This document shows positions 44,570 to 56,385 of a DNA stretch of 64,000 bases, one piece after another. The stretch is from Symbiodinium kawagutii (Eukaryota; Sar; Dinophyceae; Suessiales; Symbiodiniaceae): contig VSDK01016840.1 in NCBI GenBank assembly GCA_009767595.1, forward strand, positions 307,302-371,301. The letters run 5' to 3'. Within the stretch, counting starts at the first letter, position 1. Each line of letters opens with the position of its first letter. The notes beneath the pieces are model-generated. The model saw only the letters and a program-made list of their open reading frames with translations, was not told the origin of the DNA and did not search any database. Position numbers and translations under genes: made by a program.

Positions 44570-45266
44570 GTGACTCGTCTCCAGTGTTGCCAAGTGGTTT
44601 GCTGCATGGCTGGGTTTTTGCAAAGCTGGCACTGTACAGTTGGGTTTCGAATTTTGATACATTTTGATACATTTCAGCTCAGATAGCTCAGCTTGCCACT
44701 GTACACCCTCACATGCCAGCAATGTTTGAGTTTCGCGAGGATTCCTGAGCTACCCTGCAAGATCCTGCAAGAAAACCGCTAAGTAGTGGTTGAGTTGTTA
44801 TACCCCTGTGAGGCCTGCGATTTCCATGGACATTTGTAGCAGGGCCAAGGGAAGGAATGAAAGCCTTACCAAGGCATCTAGCATCATCTAGCTATCAAAG
44901 GACGTCAGGTTTGCAATAACCATCAACAAACCCATAGAGTGTCAACTACTGTTTGATTGAATCTTCCATGTTTTGCTCAGATTTTCCTTGGACTACCTTG
45001 GATTGGTGAGGGCAATGTAAGGAATGGACCTGATGCCTTGGAGGTCGGCACTTTAACGCTTTTTGTTGTTGTTGTTGTTCTTGTTCTTGTTCTTGTTGCT
45101 GTTGTGTCGCTTTGTGGTGCTACGTTCTTGGGCTTAAATGGGGTGGGTTTGGCAATCTCGTCTTCTAATTATTTTAAACCCAATCTTTGTTCCTGAAACA
45201 GACGCACATAGAGGCACTTAGCAGATGATAGTACACTGATATTCCTTAGAAACGATTTACTATGAT

Positions 45267-45332
45267 CAGGTAGCAAATGAGTTATCCTAGTAGCATCCAG
45301 GTAGCAAATGAGTAGCATATCCTAGTAGTATC
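45267..45332 (+). repeat. Near-tandem duplication of about 31 bases
   Basis: CAGGTAGCAAATGAGT then TATCCTAGTAGCATC occurs twice, the second copy with a four-base insertion and one change. Confidence 0.75.
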
Positions 45333-45376
45333 CTCATCGATCATAGCAGTTGATTTGGAAGATGATGATTCCTCAG

Positions 45377-45596
45377 CGTCGCCCCAGGTGAGCCCGAAGA
45401 TGAGAAACCTCTGCGCTTGGCAGGTCTGGAAGCTGGTGCCTGTGGTGCCGTGGCGGAGGAACTGCGACGTACACCGATGTGGCTAAGCGTCTTGGAAGCA
45501 GCGGATGTGCCACGTTCGGTGCTGAACACGGAGCACGGATCTATTCAACAAAATGTAGGAAAACAGATACATGATGATACATGCACGTGCACTTGA
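45377..45596 (+). CDS. Exon candidate
   Basis: After GATTCCTCAG the frame reads VAPGEPEDEKPLRLAGLEAG and EELRRTPMWLSVLEAADVPR. The coding part probably ends before the AT-rich tail (possible donor CGTTCGGTGCTG). Strong charge pattern on +. Confidence 0.4.
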
Positions 45597-45966
45597 AAAA
45601 TCTTGAAATCAGAAAAAAAGAAAACTAAAAAAACATCAAACAACCTTTATCATGTTGGGAGTTCACTCGCAGTAAAGTAGAGTGTTCTTTGCCATTTTTT
45701 GTGACAGCTGCAAGTGGCCAGTTGAATATGATCGGGCTTTGATAAGGCTATGACCGGGCTTTGCTTGGATCTCAGTGTGTTTCACGAATGCTACCAACTT
45801 GCTAGCCATGATCATGATTATCAGATCATGATCAGGATTGATGGGGCAATATTAAATACCAGCTATCATCAGCTATCATATATCATGATGAAGCACCAGT
45901 CTGCACGTAGCACTTGATCCGAGTCCTGTGACTGGGCATGAGAAGATTTACCTTTGCAGCTTCCAG

Positions 45967-46036
45967 GCTCGATCGCCACTTTGAAGAGGAGGCTCAGTCT
46001 GGGAGCTTTCTCGTGACAGAAATTCATGTGGCTTGA
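45967..46036 (+). CDS. Short terminal exon
   Basis: Acceptor CTTTGCAGCTTCCAG, then LDRHFEEEAQSGSFLVTEIH and TGA at 46034. May close the gene of 45377. Confidence 0.35.
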
Positions 46037-47156
46037 TGGCTCATGATGGCTGATGATGGCCGATGAACGATGGTGGATACTGACATGATGTTTGATCATG
46101 ATTGATGTTTGATGACGGTTCATGCTTGACCTTCCAGCTTCCAGTGGCAGTCATCGGTCTTCGCTATCCAGAATCCTCATTTCATGCGTGTTCAGACATG
46201 GAAAAACACCTCCGAATGCCAACAGTCCATTGTAGGCTATAAATGGCGCCGGAACTGATGACCCCAACTGTTGGATGCGTCGAACTTCTCTTGTCGTTCA
46301 GCCCTCAATTGGACATTGATTCGTCAAAAAAAGAGATGGTGGCAACTGAAGTTCTCAAACGGGCTTAAATTCGTAAGGACAAGTTCAACGTGCGAGTCGA
46401 TGTGCTAATTGATGAACCTCGGCAGCAACAAGTGGGTGAGATAGGAGGTAGCAAGAAAATTGTAAGTTTGCATTACGAAGTTTGGCAGAATATGTGATCG
46501 GCTCTGCGAATGTACATCCCTCATATTTGGTATATGTGGTTCTTCCAACTGGGTCATGAATGCACAGATATGCACAGTTGCCTCATAAGTTTTCACTGCG
46601 AAGATGACCTGAGAAGTTGAGAATGTTTCTTTGCATTTTTGTCATGTATAGAGTTGCAGCATGTTGCAGCTGTTGGGGAAGTTGCTTGAAACAGCTCTTG
46701 TTCCGTGCTCACTTTTGAGACGGATCCGTGCTGGATGGGCACAGGTGCTCCTAGCATTCTGGTAGTGAAACCTGCATGTGCGATTGATCTTCCTCTATTC
46801 TACACTTGGTAACGTTGTTCTCGTTGCTTCCTTGACAAGCTTTCTAATGGTCAGCAATTGGTTGGCATTGTTTTCCCGCATGTTTTCTCATGCTCGTACG
46901 TTTACAAAATGATTTGCTTGGGTAATGTGGCCATTAATTGGTAGGAAAGTGAGGGCCTTCAGGGGCCACAGTATGTTGCAGTTATGAAGCTGGTGCGCCA
47001 TGGACTTTTGAAAAAACTATACAATTAAGATATGCAATATAGATGTTGATTATCTTATTTGCATATATACTTATACATATATATATATATATGTGTGTAT
47101 ATATGTGTGTCACGATGCAATGTAAAGAATCCCCTCAATCTTTCCACTCGCTCCAG
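46037..47156. other. 1.1 kb with little coding signal
   Basis: Begins with ATCATGATTGATG-rich repeats to 46120. Contains an (AT)n/(GT)n tract at 47074-47112. No convincing exon seen. Confidence 0.35.
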
Positions 47157-47242
47157 TCCAGGCATGCACCAATGCGCTGAGAGAGCTCTTGGCAGCTGGA
47201 ACTGCAGATGGGTACTTGCAGGACCAGTCCTCAGCGTCGCAG
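47157..47242 (+). CDS. Internal exon, well bounded
   Basis: Strong acceptor CTTTCCACTCGCTCCAG, then QACTNALRELLAAGTADGYL and QDQSSASQ, ending before GTTCTG in phase 0. Helical composition; no family named. Confidence 0.4.
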
Positions 47243-47670
47243 GTTCTGATGTGTGTCACTGATGGATTCAACGGACTCTTTTTGGTTCTCTTTTTGGAAA
47301 ATGGTCTCCTTTAAGCTTTTTTCTGTGTGTCTACTACCTCGTGCAGAACGAGCATGGTGGCGGATGGAAGCGAGTCCGATGAGTCACTACTCACATAAAC
47401 ACCCGGGGCTGAATGCAAGTTGTTGCGTTTCATGATTTGCCCTTGCCACTGTTGGGCAATGACGTGACAGGTTTGGACTCGAAGCGACTCCTATGACGGT
47501 TTTGCTTCTCGGCCTTCGTTTTTTGCAGCTGCTCCCCACCTGCAGGGATCTTCCCCCGCAACTGTTGGACCAAAAGAGATGAGGTTTTGATAAGTTGAAT
47601 TAAATGAAAGAATGACAAAAATGTTCAAGTTCATTCCAGCAGCATTGGTGGACATTGCAATCATTGCATG

Positions 47671-47740
47671 AGGCCAAGGGTCAGATTTGCCATGATGACG
47701 ATGAGAGCACAGGACTGGCTGCACGACTCATTTTTATTCA
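47671..47740 (+). CDS. Short exon candidate
   Basis: After ATTGCATGAG the frame reads AKGQICHDDDESTGLAARL. The 3' edge is not clear. Confidence 0.3.
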
Positions 47741-47989
47741 TTTTAGTCATTTGCAGGCAGTGCATTGTTTGATGCAATCTTCTTTCTGTCCCTTCTCTGC
47801 CCGAACTTACACGTGGTGGTATAGGTTCTTAGAACTCCAGATTGAAAGAATTTGATTTTGCTGAGCTGCAACCACCCCACACTTGGCAAAAAAATGCCTG
47901 GATTGGCATGTGTGTCTTTGTGCGTGTGTTTGGCTTGGGTACTTGATCAGATTGTCTTTGGGGAATTTTGGGATCGTTCTCTTTCTACA

Positions 47990-48282
47990 GGAGAGTGGTT
48001 GCTATCACTCTTCAAGCAGTATGCAGATTGCAAGGCTTCTGGGTTGCAGTGGCCTGTATATCACAGCTGTTGAGGGGGTTCATTGCGCTCAATATCCCAA
48101 TCCATGTCACTCATGGCACACCACGGCGTCAATCTTTGGCATTTGGACTTGAAGGAAGCGTTGGGCCGACTACGCGGCTTTGTCTGCTGTGGTGGCCAGT
48201 GCTCCAGCAGCAAGAAGAGCTGCACACAGCCGTAGATGTCAGCTCTTCAAAGCACTGCTTGATTGCAGCCAGGGAGACCTGA
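47990..48282 (+). CDS. Exon candidate with three open frames
   Basis: Acceptor GTTCTCTTTCTACAG. One frame runs to TGA 48280 and contains CISQLLRGFIALNIPIHVTH and LQQQEELHTAVDVSSSKH. The other two are also open for 60-90 bases, so the frame is uncertain. Confidence 0.3.
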
Positions 48283-48562
48283 GGCATATTTTAGACAGCG
48301 ATCTCATGTGTTATGATTGACTAAGTTATGTTGCATCAAGAATGAGACCCATCTTGCTTTTGAATCTGTTTGATGTGATCTTGAGGAATGCCCCTGAACT
48401 GGTGAGGACCAAGCTGCGTGTTTCCTTTTTCGATGTCATATGTCTCTTTGTGTTAGATTCGGTCGGCTTTAGTTGCTAAGCTTAGCTGAGCTATGTCTAG
48501 ATATCATTGGAACGATTATAATATATGGTTTTATTCCTATATTAAATCTTTGTCAATTCTTA

Positions 48563-48720
48563 AGCTGGATGGAGCCCATCTGTCAATCAGCACTCCATTG
48601 GGTGACGGGTGGCTGCCACTTTTCGGATGAGTTTGTGGCCCGGGAGGAACTCCTTCCGCGCGCGAAGGTGCTGCACGCAACCGCTGCGACATGTGAAAGA
48701 GAAACGGAGAGATTCAGATA
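48563..48720 (+). CDS. Terminal exon candidate
   Basis: The frame reads GGCHFSDEFVAREELLPRAK and VLHATAATCERETERFR, closing at TAG 48718. Charge pattern is protein-like. It is followed at 48722-48800 by TAGATGTTGAT-type repeats. Confidence 0.3.
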
Positions 48721-48967
48721 GAGTTGAGATAGAGAATGTTGATAGAGGATGTTGATGGATGTTGATCGATAGATAATGTTGATAGATGATGTTGAAAGAG
48801 AGTTGAGATCTGTTGAGATAGACAATGACGGATATACATTCAGAATGATTCAGATAGAGTTAGCACAGTGGATAAACAGGAATACATAAGAATCGTACGG
48901 TGACGTCGCTTCATTTTGTTTCTGCTTCTTGATTTTTCTTGACATTTTTGGCCGCTTCTTCTGAAAG

Positions 48968-49016
48968 GCGTTTGAATGAAGTCATTGAGGACAAGGACTG
49001 CGAAAATGCTGTTTGA
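48968..49016 (+). CDS. Very short terminal exon
   Basis: Pyrimidine-rich acceptor (GGCCGCTTCTTCTGAAAG), then RLNEVIEDKDCENAV and TGA at 49014. Confidence 0.25.
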
Positions 49017-49354
49017 AAGTTCCAAGCCAGTTCAAAGATTTCAAAGTGACAACTGAGGCAACCACAGTTGCACAACTGTCAGGACAGGATGCTCCGCAGA
49101 GTTCTCTCCACTGAGCAGGCAAGAAGATCAAGGGACCAAAGCATGGACGGCTCATGTGTGGCGCATTTGGGGGAGATACAGTATTGCCTCAGTTTGAGAC
49201 ATTCAATTGGCACGCCAATCCAATACTCAAATGTATTCAATACAATCCAAGATCTGATATGATGAGATATAAAGTTTACACACAAATGTATATATGTGAC
49301 CTAACTCGACTCAGATTGTTATAGGCATCAGTTCCAATTCAAGGCATTTCAAGG

Positions 49355-49547
49355 GGCTGGGCCTCTACAGCGAGAGCAGCGTATTCCAACTGAGGCCGGG
49401 CCCAACAGTGCTGAACATCCTGGGGCGCACACAGCTGCAGCGCAGGGCACCGAGTCAGGACGGTGCAGGACAGACAGCCATGACAGCGACCACAGCAGGC
49501 TGATCCAAAGCCAAGGCTTCACAAAATGCTGGGTTCGGTGACAGTTT
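49355..49547 (+). CDS. Hydrophilic exon candidate
   Basis: The open + frame reads QREQRIPTEAGPNSAEHPGA and RTDSHDSDHSRLIQSQGF, low-complexity and disordered-looking. The - frame is Cys/Trp-rich and less natural. Confidence 0.25.
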
Positions 49548-50299
49548 TGGAGCACGAAACTGAGATGTCAATTGCTGTGACAAATTGACATCAACTGACA
49601 TAAATGGAGAGAGAGGTACATACATATGCACAAGTTAGATTTTATTTGTTTATTTCTAAATTTATTTATTGTTTTATTTGTGTTCCTTTGTTTGAATATA
49701 TATATATATATATACATTGATTCATTGCGTTTAAGCTGAGAATTGCCAAAGTCGTTCCTCAAGGCGTCAGCTCATGGGATGCTTCGCCAGAAGTACCCCA
49801 TTGGAGGTCATGCACGAGGCATGGTGTAGCCTGGATGTTTCCCGTTGTGGGATGTTGTGGGATGCTGTGAGGAGTGGTTTGCAACTGGGGCCGTGTTGTT
49901 CCATGTCTTTGCGTTTCTGCAGCTGAGACTTCACGTGGCAGGCTTTGAAGGCCGGATGCGAAACAGGCCGATTTGATGTGCATGATTGGCCCGGGTCTTA
50001 CTAGATTACTAGATCGTTTGGAGTCGTTTTGGAGTCTTGTAGAGTAAACTGAGTAAACTGGCATCAGACTTCACAAGAGACAGACGTGCCAAGCGCTACT
50101 ATTGTGACCGAGCGTATGAGAGCGAGAATCAATTGATGGTGACGGAGAGAAATGGCACATCGTACCAGGTCATGTAGGGAGGTTCAAAACATCGACAAAT
50201 CACTAGGGGCGTTGAAACATAATTTGGCATGCTAGAGTCTAGCACTGTAAAACGAGAGGTAGCCCCAAAAACGACAACCTAGAAGTTTGGAAGTATGAA

Positions 50300-50916
50300 G
50301 TATGTAGAATTTATCTATCAAGCATTAAGCAAACTAGCACGCCAACTGGCACAACTTGGGCAAGTGGTTTCTGCAGCAAAGCCTGATCAGCATAGTTGGG
50401 GTCATTCTTGTCCTGGCAAAGCGGGGAAAAGTTTGCATCATTTGTTTGAGTTCCGCTCGGCTAGGCCTGAAATACATCAGGCGTACAATGGATGAGTGCA
50501 TGACACCCCAGAGCTTACCAAGCGATGCGCAGGCCATTGCAGGCCCAACGTATCTTTGGCCCCAAGATCTCCATAGATCTCCTCTTTTTTTATCAATTCG
50601 CCAGATTTTTGACAGCGGCAAGTAGCAGCAAGCGGCAACAGAGACACTGACGGCATCAAAACCTGCAAAAGGCAACAGTTGCCGGCCCCCAAAATATCCC
50701 AAAATGCTCCTTTTGCCACCCCATGTGGGCATCGAATCGGCATAATCTGCCAAACGATCGTGTCCCCCCCACAAGAAACAATAACCCCAAAATTCGAACT
50801 GAAGCCGCCAAAATGGCCTTGAGAGTGCCCCCACTCAGTGGAAAGTAGCTTCTCTCATTGAGGTTTCGAACCCTGTCGTCCGCCATTGACCTCATGGTAG
50901 CTTGGCATTCATGCAT
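50300..50916. other. Overlapping long frames, strand uncertain
   Basis: On - an ATG at 50916 opens MADDRVRNLNERSYFPLSGG followed by a hydrophobic helix ILAASVRILGLLFLVGG; another - frame is 166 codons. On + pieces at 50330-50495 (QLAQLGQVVSAAKPDQHSWG) are also protein-like. Next to a clear - strand exon at 51101, a - strand gene start here is plausible. Confidence 0.25.
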
Positions 50917-51100
50917 TACATGTCGATGAGGCAGCTACACTCTGACACAGGGGCCAACACGATATATAAGTTCTTTGCATTTTTTGGATTGACACTTTTG
51001 TGCCAGTGCTTGGAAGGGATGTGTTTGCTGGGATTCTTGTGGCCATTGGGTAAGCCGTTTCAACCCAGTGGATAGTTGCCAACCTTTTTCATGTTTGCCA

Positions 51101-51340
51101 CTACCAGAGAACCCATGACTTCAAATCTTGAGCGTATGATTTGAATGATAGGTCATCGCTAGACATCCCAGGGACTTCCTTCAAATCAAAGTGCGCATGG
51201 ACTGCATATTGCATGGTGATGGCGTTAGGCTGACAGATGCCGGGCCAGGGGGGATGGTAGGGGCTGGTAGGGGTGTGCCGCAAGGTGAACTTGGACCAAG
51301 CCTTGGCCGCGTTCATTTGCACATATTCTGAGGGTGAAGC
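51101..51340 (-). CDS. Terminal exon on the minus strand, unassigned
   Basis: Reading on -, a long pyrimidine tract (TTCATGTTCTTCCTCTCAG) is followed by an 80-codon frame: SPSEYVQMNAAKAWSKFTLR, then NAITMQYAVHAHFDLKEVPG, ending TAG. The + strand reading is Gly-rich and lacks a good acceptor. One of the few places where - is clearly better. Confidence 0.45.
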   Translation of the reverse strand, partial: ASPSEYVQMNAAKAWSKFTLRHTPTSPYHPPWPGICQPNAITMQYAVHAHFDLKEVPGMSSDDLSFKSYAQDLKSWVLW

Positions 51341-51661
51341 CTGAGAGGAAGAACATGAAAGAATCAAATTGAGATAGATACAGTAAATTAAGAAAATGAA
51401 GATCAATGAAGACATGAAGAAAAGATAACAAGAAGAGATGAGAAAGAGGCTAAAGAAATGTAGAGAAAAATCGTGTGAAAGCAAAGACATGGGAAGAACT
51501 GGCAAGAATCGGAAGCATGGGTAGAGATGAGGCTCATCGAAGAAATGGGCAAGCATGCCACAGAGTGTGCTACAGTATGGCCCAAAACTACAGCCCGCAA
51601 GGTCCTGCTAGATGTAAGATATGCAAGATTGTTCCGTGGATTGGCATAGTTTGTCATTAGC

Positions 51662-52013
51662 ATGAAAGAACTCATAACTCGCCAACGAGGAAATGATTTC
51701 CAAGCGGACATGGAGCTTGCAACAGAAATGGCCTACGCTATTTGGAATTTTGAATCCGCCACCAAGACATTTGAGCCTGGAAGAAGCAAATCTTTTCTGG
51801 TTCAATTTCCCAGAAGGTGGCCATGCACGTTCGATGTTCGAACTTCAGCACATGTCAGCTATGTCTACCAGCGATGTTTTGACGTGTTTGGAGTTTATGC
51901 TTGGATGTGACAAGGCCGCACATCTTACTTGTTTATGGTGGACCCCGCAGGTTGTTCAAGGAGCTGATGGCTTTGTCGATGGGGGGCTGTTAGCTTGTTG
52001 GTTTCAGGTTTGA
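51662..52013 (+). CDS. Exon candidate, two frames open
   Basis: One frame (to TGA 51908) reads ITRQRGNDFQADMELATEMA and AIWNFESATKTFEPGRSKSF. The other (51693-52013) reads LSLEEANLFWFNFPEGGHAR and MSAMSTSDVLTCLEFMLGC. Both look like protein; splicing may use parts of each. Confidence 0.3.
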
Positions 52014-52600
52014 CACTGTGATGCATCCTGTTCCGTCAACGCACAAGATATCACGAGATCTCACTAGTCAAAAAGGGCACACCATACCTGGAGATTAGTT
52101 TTTGACCTGCATCGGGCAATTGAAAAGTGACCCAACAGTCAGCATCCGTATTGGCATGTATATTAGAGATGTATCTTGCATGTTGTATCGGATTGTATCG
52201 CTTCGAATTTCATCATTTTTGTTTGTGTGTTCCTGTTTCTTTGCCAATGGTTCGAACAATGCTCTAGAAACACTGGGGCCATGGAAATGCTCGGCATCAT
52301 GGCCCAAGTGAATATAATGTGCACTGCTTAGCACACACCTCAGACGCTCTTGTGTGCAACCTGGCATAGGATTGCCAGTTGTTTTGGTTTAAAGGAGCGT
52401 ACCTTGTACATTGAACACAGGCAAGTTGAAAGATTCCTTTGAGAAAACTTTCGACTCTAATTCAAATTTGCTGGCGACAGACCCGTTGAATTGCATGCAT
52501 ACCTCCTTGAGCTGCATGGCTGAATTAAGTAGATTTATAGCAGAAAAAGTCTAAAAACAGAAATCACATTAAGGCGATAGATATTTGATGAATTCCGAGT
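52014..52600. other. Stretch without supported gene
   Basis: Short frames only; AT-rich with small repeats such as GATTGTATCG. Confidence 0.3.
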
Positions 52601-52626
52601 GGTCAATGTTGGATTTCTGCTGCGCA

Positions 52627-52802
52627 TGCAGCTGCACAGGAGTGTCCTAGATAGAAAGGCTGGATGTTTGCCAGAGGTTCGGCTTGGCATGGCCAAGAGC
52701 TATTCTGAAGTGAACACGTGTCCATGCAACCGCTATTGCATCGCCGCGCCGCCCCAAGATTTGCCAAAGCTCTTCAATTCATTCAGACATAGGTGCTTAT
52801 GA
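52627..52802 (+). CDS. Terminal exon candidate
   Basis: The frame reads QLHRSVLDRKAGCLPEVRLG and APPQDLPKLFNSFRHRCL with TGA at 52800. No domain recognised. Confidence 0.3.
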
Positions 52803-53289
52803 AAGCTTACTGCTGGCTTTAGATAGCTGTGCTTGGAGCAGCGGTGAGCGAGTTTGAGGGCCTACGATCGGTGCAGGCTTCAGGGTTTGACAGAAGGTCA
52901 TTTGCCAAGGCCATGAATTGATCCAATTTTTGGTTCCTATGGTTCCTCGGGTCATCTTCGATAAGTTGTTTCAGAATGCTGATGGTTGATGGCCTTGGCT
53001 GCCCTGAGACTGGGAGCACGAGCCAACAGGTAGCTCCCAGAGTACATAGGGCTCATCGCCAGAACACTGTTATACAGCCTGGTTTCAGATTTTTTCAACC
53101 AATGCACCCATTTCAGAGCCAGTCTACAGCTGGAAGGCAGCATGGGTTGCTTAGCCACAGACCTCCGACAAGCATTGCTTACATAAAAAAGCTTTGCTGT
53201 CCGGCTATGAGTCTTAGTCGCCTCCAACTAAGATCTTGCTCCATCATTTCAATGTTAAATGTGACCTCCCCGCAGCTGTGAACAAATCG

Positions 53290-53938
53290 AAAGGATTCGA
53301 AAGGCAGTATTGCCAAGTCAGCGATGGTCAAACTATGTCAAACTCAAAACTGGGCAAGAAGAAAGGCCCAAGATGGCCCAAGCAACCTTTGTAGTCGAAT
53401 ACTGGCAGTGAGAACACCCAAGAGCACGAGAAGTCGGGCAAACGTTCCGAACGCTATTCATCCGAGTTGAGTTTGTTGAAACATGTTGCCCCTGTCATTC
53501 TAAGGGAAAGAAGGGCCAGTGAAAACATTGAAACAGCGCTCATGCCAGCACATGTTTGATCTGGCGACTGTTGGATATGGACGCGCTGGACGTTCTTCTT
53601 CCTGAGACCAGGCAGACAATTGAGCCAGTGTCAAAGCACATAGTCACAGCTCTAAAGCACATAGTCACATCATTATCTACTTAGGTAATACTGTAGATAT
53701 GCTTATGTTGGTTCACAAGTGCCGTTCAGATCCGGTTCTGGTCCCTTGCCCTGAATGGATCAGAACTCATGGGCAGTTTATAAAGTTCATGGCAGTTTCA
53801 CCCCGTTGGGCGACTGTTCGAAGTATCTCAACGGTGCTCCTGCATTCCAGAATTTCTGAAAGGTCCTGCTTACTGTAAATCCATGTAAATCCATCACCGA
53901 TTGTGAAAGACACACGTGGCATGTTGCACCTGCACCAG
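53290..53938. other. Stretch without supported gene
   Basis: Contains a direct repeat of AAAGCACATAGTCACA at about 53634-53667. No coding signal. Confidence 0.35.
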
Positions 53939-54134
53939 AGCTCGGAAAGAACTCCAGCAAAAAAGAACCGCTGGTGTTGAGTGCTTCAAGCTTGTAGAAA
54001 CCAAACTCACCAAATTCAACGAACTATATGAACTCGTGAAACATCTCAAACTCCATCGCTGTTCTGACCGAAAGCCCTGCGGTGGCTATGCTTCGGAGGC
54101 TTCACATTCTTCGATGTGTTTGCGGTGGAGCTGA
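53939..54134 (+). CDS. Terminal exon, helical
   Basis: Acceptor GTTGCACCTGCACCAG, then ARKELQQKRTAGVECFKLVE and TKFNELYELVKHLKLHR, ending TGA at 54132. Coiled-coil-like first half, Cys-containing tail. Confidence 0.4.
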
Positions 54135-54247
54135 GAGCATCCCAGCGCAGTCCTTGGGAGCTTTAGCCTGTGTAGCCCAGCTGCAGGGGGAGCGGCAAAG
54201 ACCATGGAGGATTCAGATGAGTGGAGCTATTGAATACTAATGATATG

Positions 54248-54330
54248 AGTGACTGATATGAACTATATGAGTGCTCATGATTTATTTATATATATAATAT
54301 ATTTATATTATATATTTATTCAAATAAAAG
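54248..54330. repeat. AT microsatellite
   Basis: ATGAGTGCTCATGATTTATT followed by TATATAATATATTTATATTA-type low complexity. Confidence 0.7.
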
Positions 54331-54769
54331 ATGTGTTTTTTCAAAGAGAGTTGAGTAGACTCTCAATAATTCATCCCTGGTGCACAGAAAGCCCAACTTT
54401 GTGCAAGCTCACCCGGCAACCCAACCAGGCAACTGCAAGGTCAGGATATAGTCAAGGAAACCCAGGACAGTGACGATAGTCTTGCTGGTCGGGGGTGTAG
54501 GGAATACTCCTTTGGTCACCTATGTGTATTTCTCCAGATGGCCTTTGTTTTTCTTGGACCCAGCCTTCCAGCAGAATGGATTACTGTACTGTAAATCATC
54601 TCCGCTAGTTTGTCCTAATTATTCGCGCCGCTTCGCGGCTAGGGCCGCCGGCACCGTGGACTGCAGAGTGCAGCACCACAGATAGTCCATGAGGGCAGGT
54701 GCTGCAAGACACATTGAACATCGTTGAACCATATCGGAACATATCGGAACCATCTCCACCCCATGGTGG

Positions 54770-55935
54770 CCTAAGGTTGGATTACCTGAAGCGCACTCAT
54801 TTGCGGCTCAAACTGTTGGGCAAGCTTTGGCACATGTTGGGCTCACATTGGACTCACATTGGACCGCATCATTACATTTTGGCCAAAGGTTGGACTCACT
54901 GAAGCGCATTCACGTGCGCCCGAAAGTGTGGTGTCAAGTGAATGCGCTGTTTGGCATGCTTGTCCGTCATTGTCGGTGGGGCGTATTGGGAAACATTGAT
55001 GCGCTGCATGGGCCATTTGGGCCATGTCGGGCAGCCCATCTTGCGGCATGTTGGGCGCATCTTTGGTCATTTTGGCCCATGTTCGGCGCATCTTGGCCCA
55101 TGTTGGGCCCATCTTGGCCCTTCTTGGCCCCTTGTTGGGCCGTTGTTGGCCCCTTGTTGGGCCATTTTGGCACGATGTTGGGCCAAACTCGCCGAAAAGG
55201 CAAGTTTTGAAAAAACGTCAAAAACAGGGGATTCTAGACAAAAAAAGGGGGGGCAAACCGGTGTGAGGGAAAGCTGTGCCGCATATTCTGGGTGCCAGCC
55301 ACAAAGTTGCAACCTTCGCTGTCAGCGCTTGGGGCATGCTAGACACATCTTGGCATATGTCAAGACCAATGTTGGCGCATTGCAGCCTATGTTGCGTAGG
55401 TTTACCGCGTGCCAGGGGTTGTGTTGAGGCTACCTAGGCCGATCTTCGCCACCTGGGGCCCAGCTTGGCGTGGAAGTTCGCCCCATGTTGGGCCTATGTT
55501 GGAGGTGTGTTGCGCTAACATGAGGGTCTGTCATGTCAATCTTGCCAACCAGTCGTTTAACAAAAAACATTAAAAACAGGGGTTTTGAGCCAAAAATTGT
55601 TTGTAAAGAGGTCAGTGGGAGCATGTGCGAAGCATGGCATGACAGCTTGGCGTATGTGTCGCGGATGTTGGAGCCCTGGAACCCTATGTCGGGCAGCTCT
55701 TGCAAGATGTAGGGGTATGTTGTTCCCATGTTGCCGCATGTTGGGCGCATGGTAGGGTCAGTTTGACCGATCTCCAGCACATGTTGAGCCCATCTTGGCC
55801 TATCTTAAGCCCATGTTGAGCCCATGTTAGCCCCATGTTGGACCCATGATGGCCTGATGTTGGACTAATCTCGCCGAAAAGTCGTTTTTAAAAAAAAGGT
55901 CAAAAACAGGGGATTCTAGACAAATAAAGGGGGGC
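54770..55935 (+). repeat. Compound satellite of TGTTGGGCC units with higher-order period near 340 bases
   Basis: Many copies of TTGGCCCATGTTGGGCCCAT and variants (CTTGGCCC, CATGTTGG, CTTGTTGGGCC). Three times a different block appears: GCCGAAAAG, a T/A run, then CAAAAACAGGGGATTCTAGA. The AAAAACAGGGG anchor occurs at 55220, 55572 and 55902, spacings about 352 and 330. An AAGGTTGGAYT...CTGAAGCGCAYTCA block is repeated at 54773 and 54892. Long apparent frames here (up to 161 codons) are repeat-derived. Confidence 0.8.
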
Positions 55936-56385
55936 CCCCCCCAGCTAAAGCTGTACCAACAGATTGTTTCAGCACCTTCGGTGCGGGCGGATTTTTAGTA
56001 AGATCCATGTAGGGCCCCACAACTTTACACACAATTGTTTGCGGTTCAGATATTTTGAAGGTTGATCAGTGTTCTTCACTCCCATTGTCCCCGTTCGGGA
56101 TGTCAAGCTTTGCTTCCTGGCTGAGGCTTCAAAGACTTGGTACAGCCTGAGCCTTTCACAAGAGAGCCTTAGCCGATGATTCCAGCATTTGCCCGATGTT
56201 TATCAATATCAATCGCCCATTTTGGGATCCTTGTAGCATCGTGCGACCAAGTGGATGGCAAAATGGATTGGAACTTACTTTGTTTGTGGGCGACGGCGCT
56301 CACACGGGGTAAATGTGAGGTTATACAAGGCAGACAAGCAGCAAGAGCAGCGGTGCAAGGGTAGGTACAACTGAAGGGAGAAAAT
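55936..56385. other. Stretch without supported gene
   Basis: Short frames only. A possible exon at 56176-56364 has weak composition. Confidence 0.3.

Noticed and set aside
54942-55427. 161-codon frame rich in Gly, Pro, His and Trp
   Set aside because: Generated by the TGTTGGGCC satellite; every frame on both strands stays open for the same reason.
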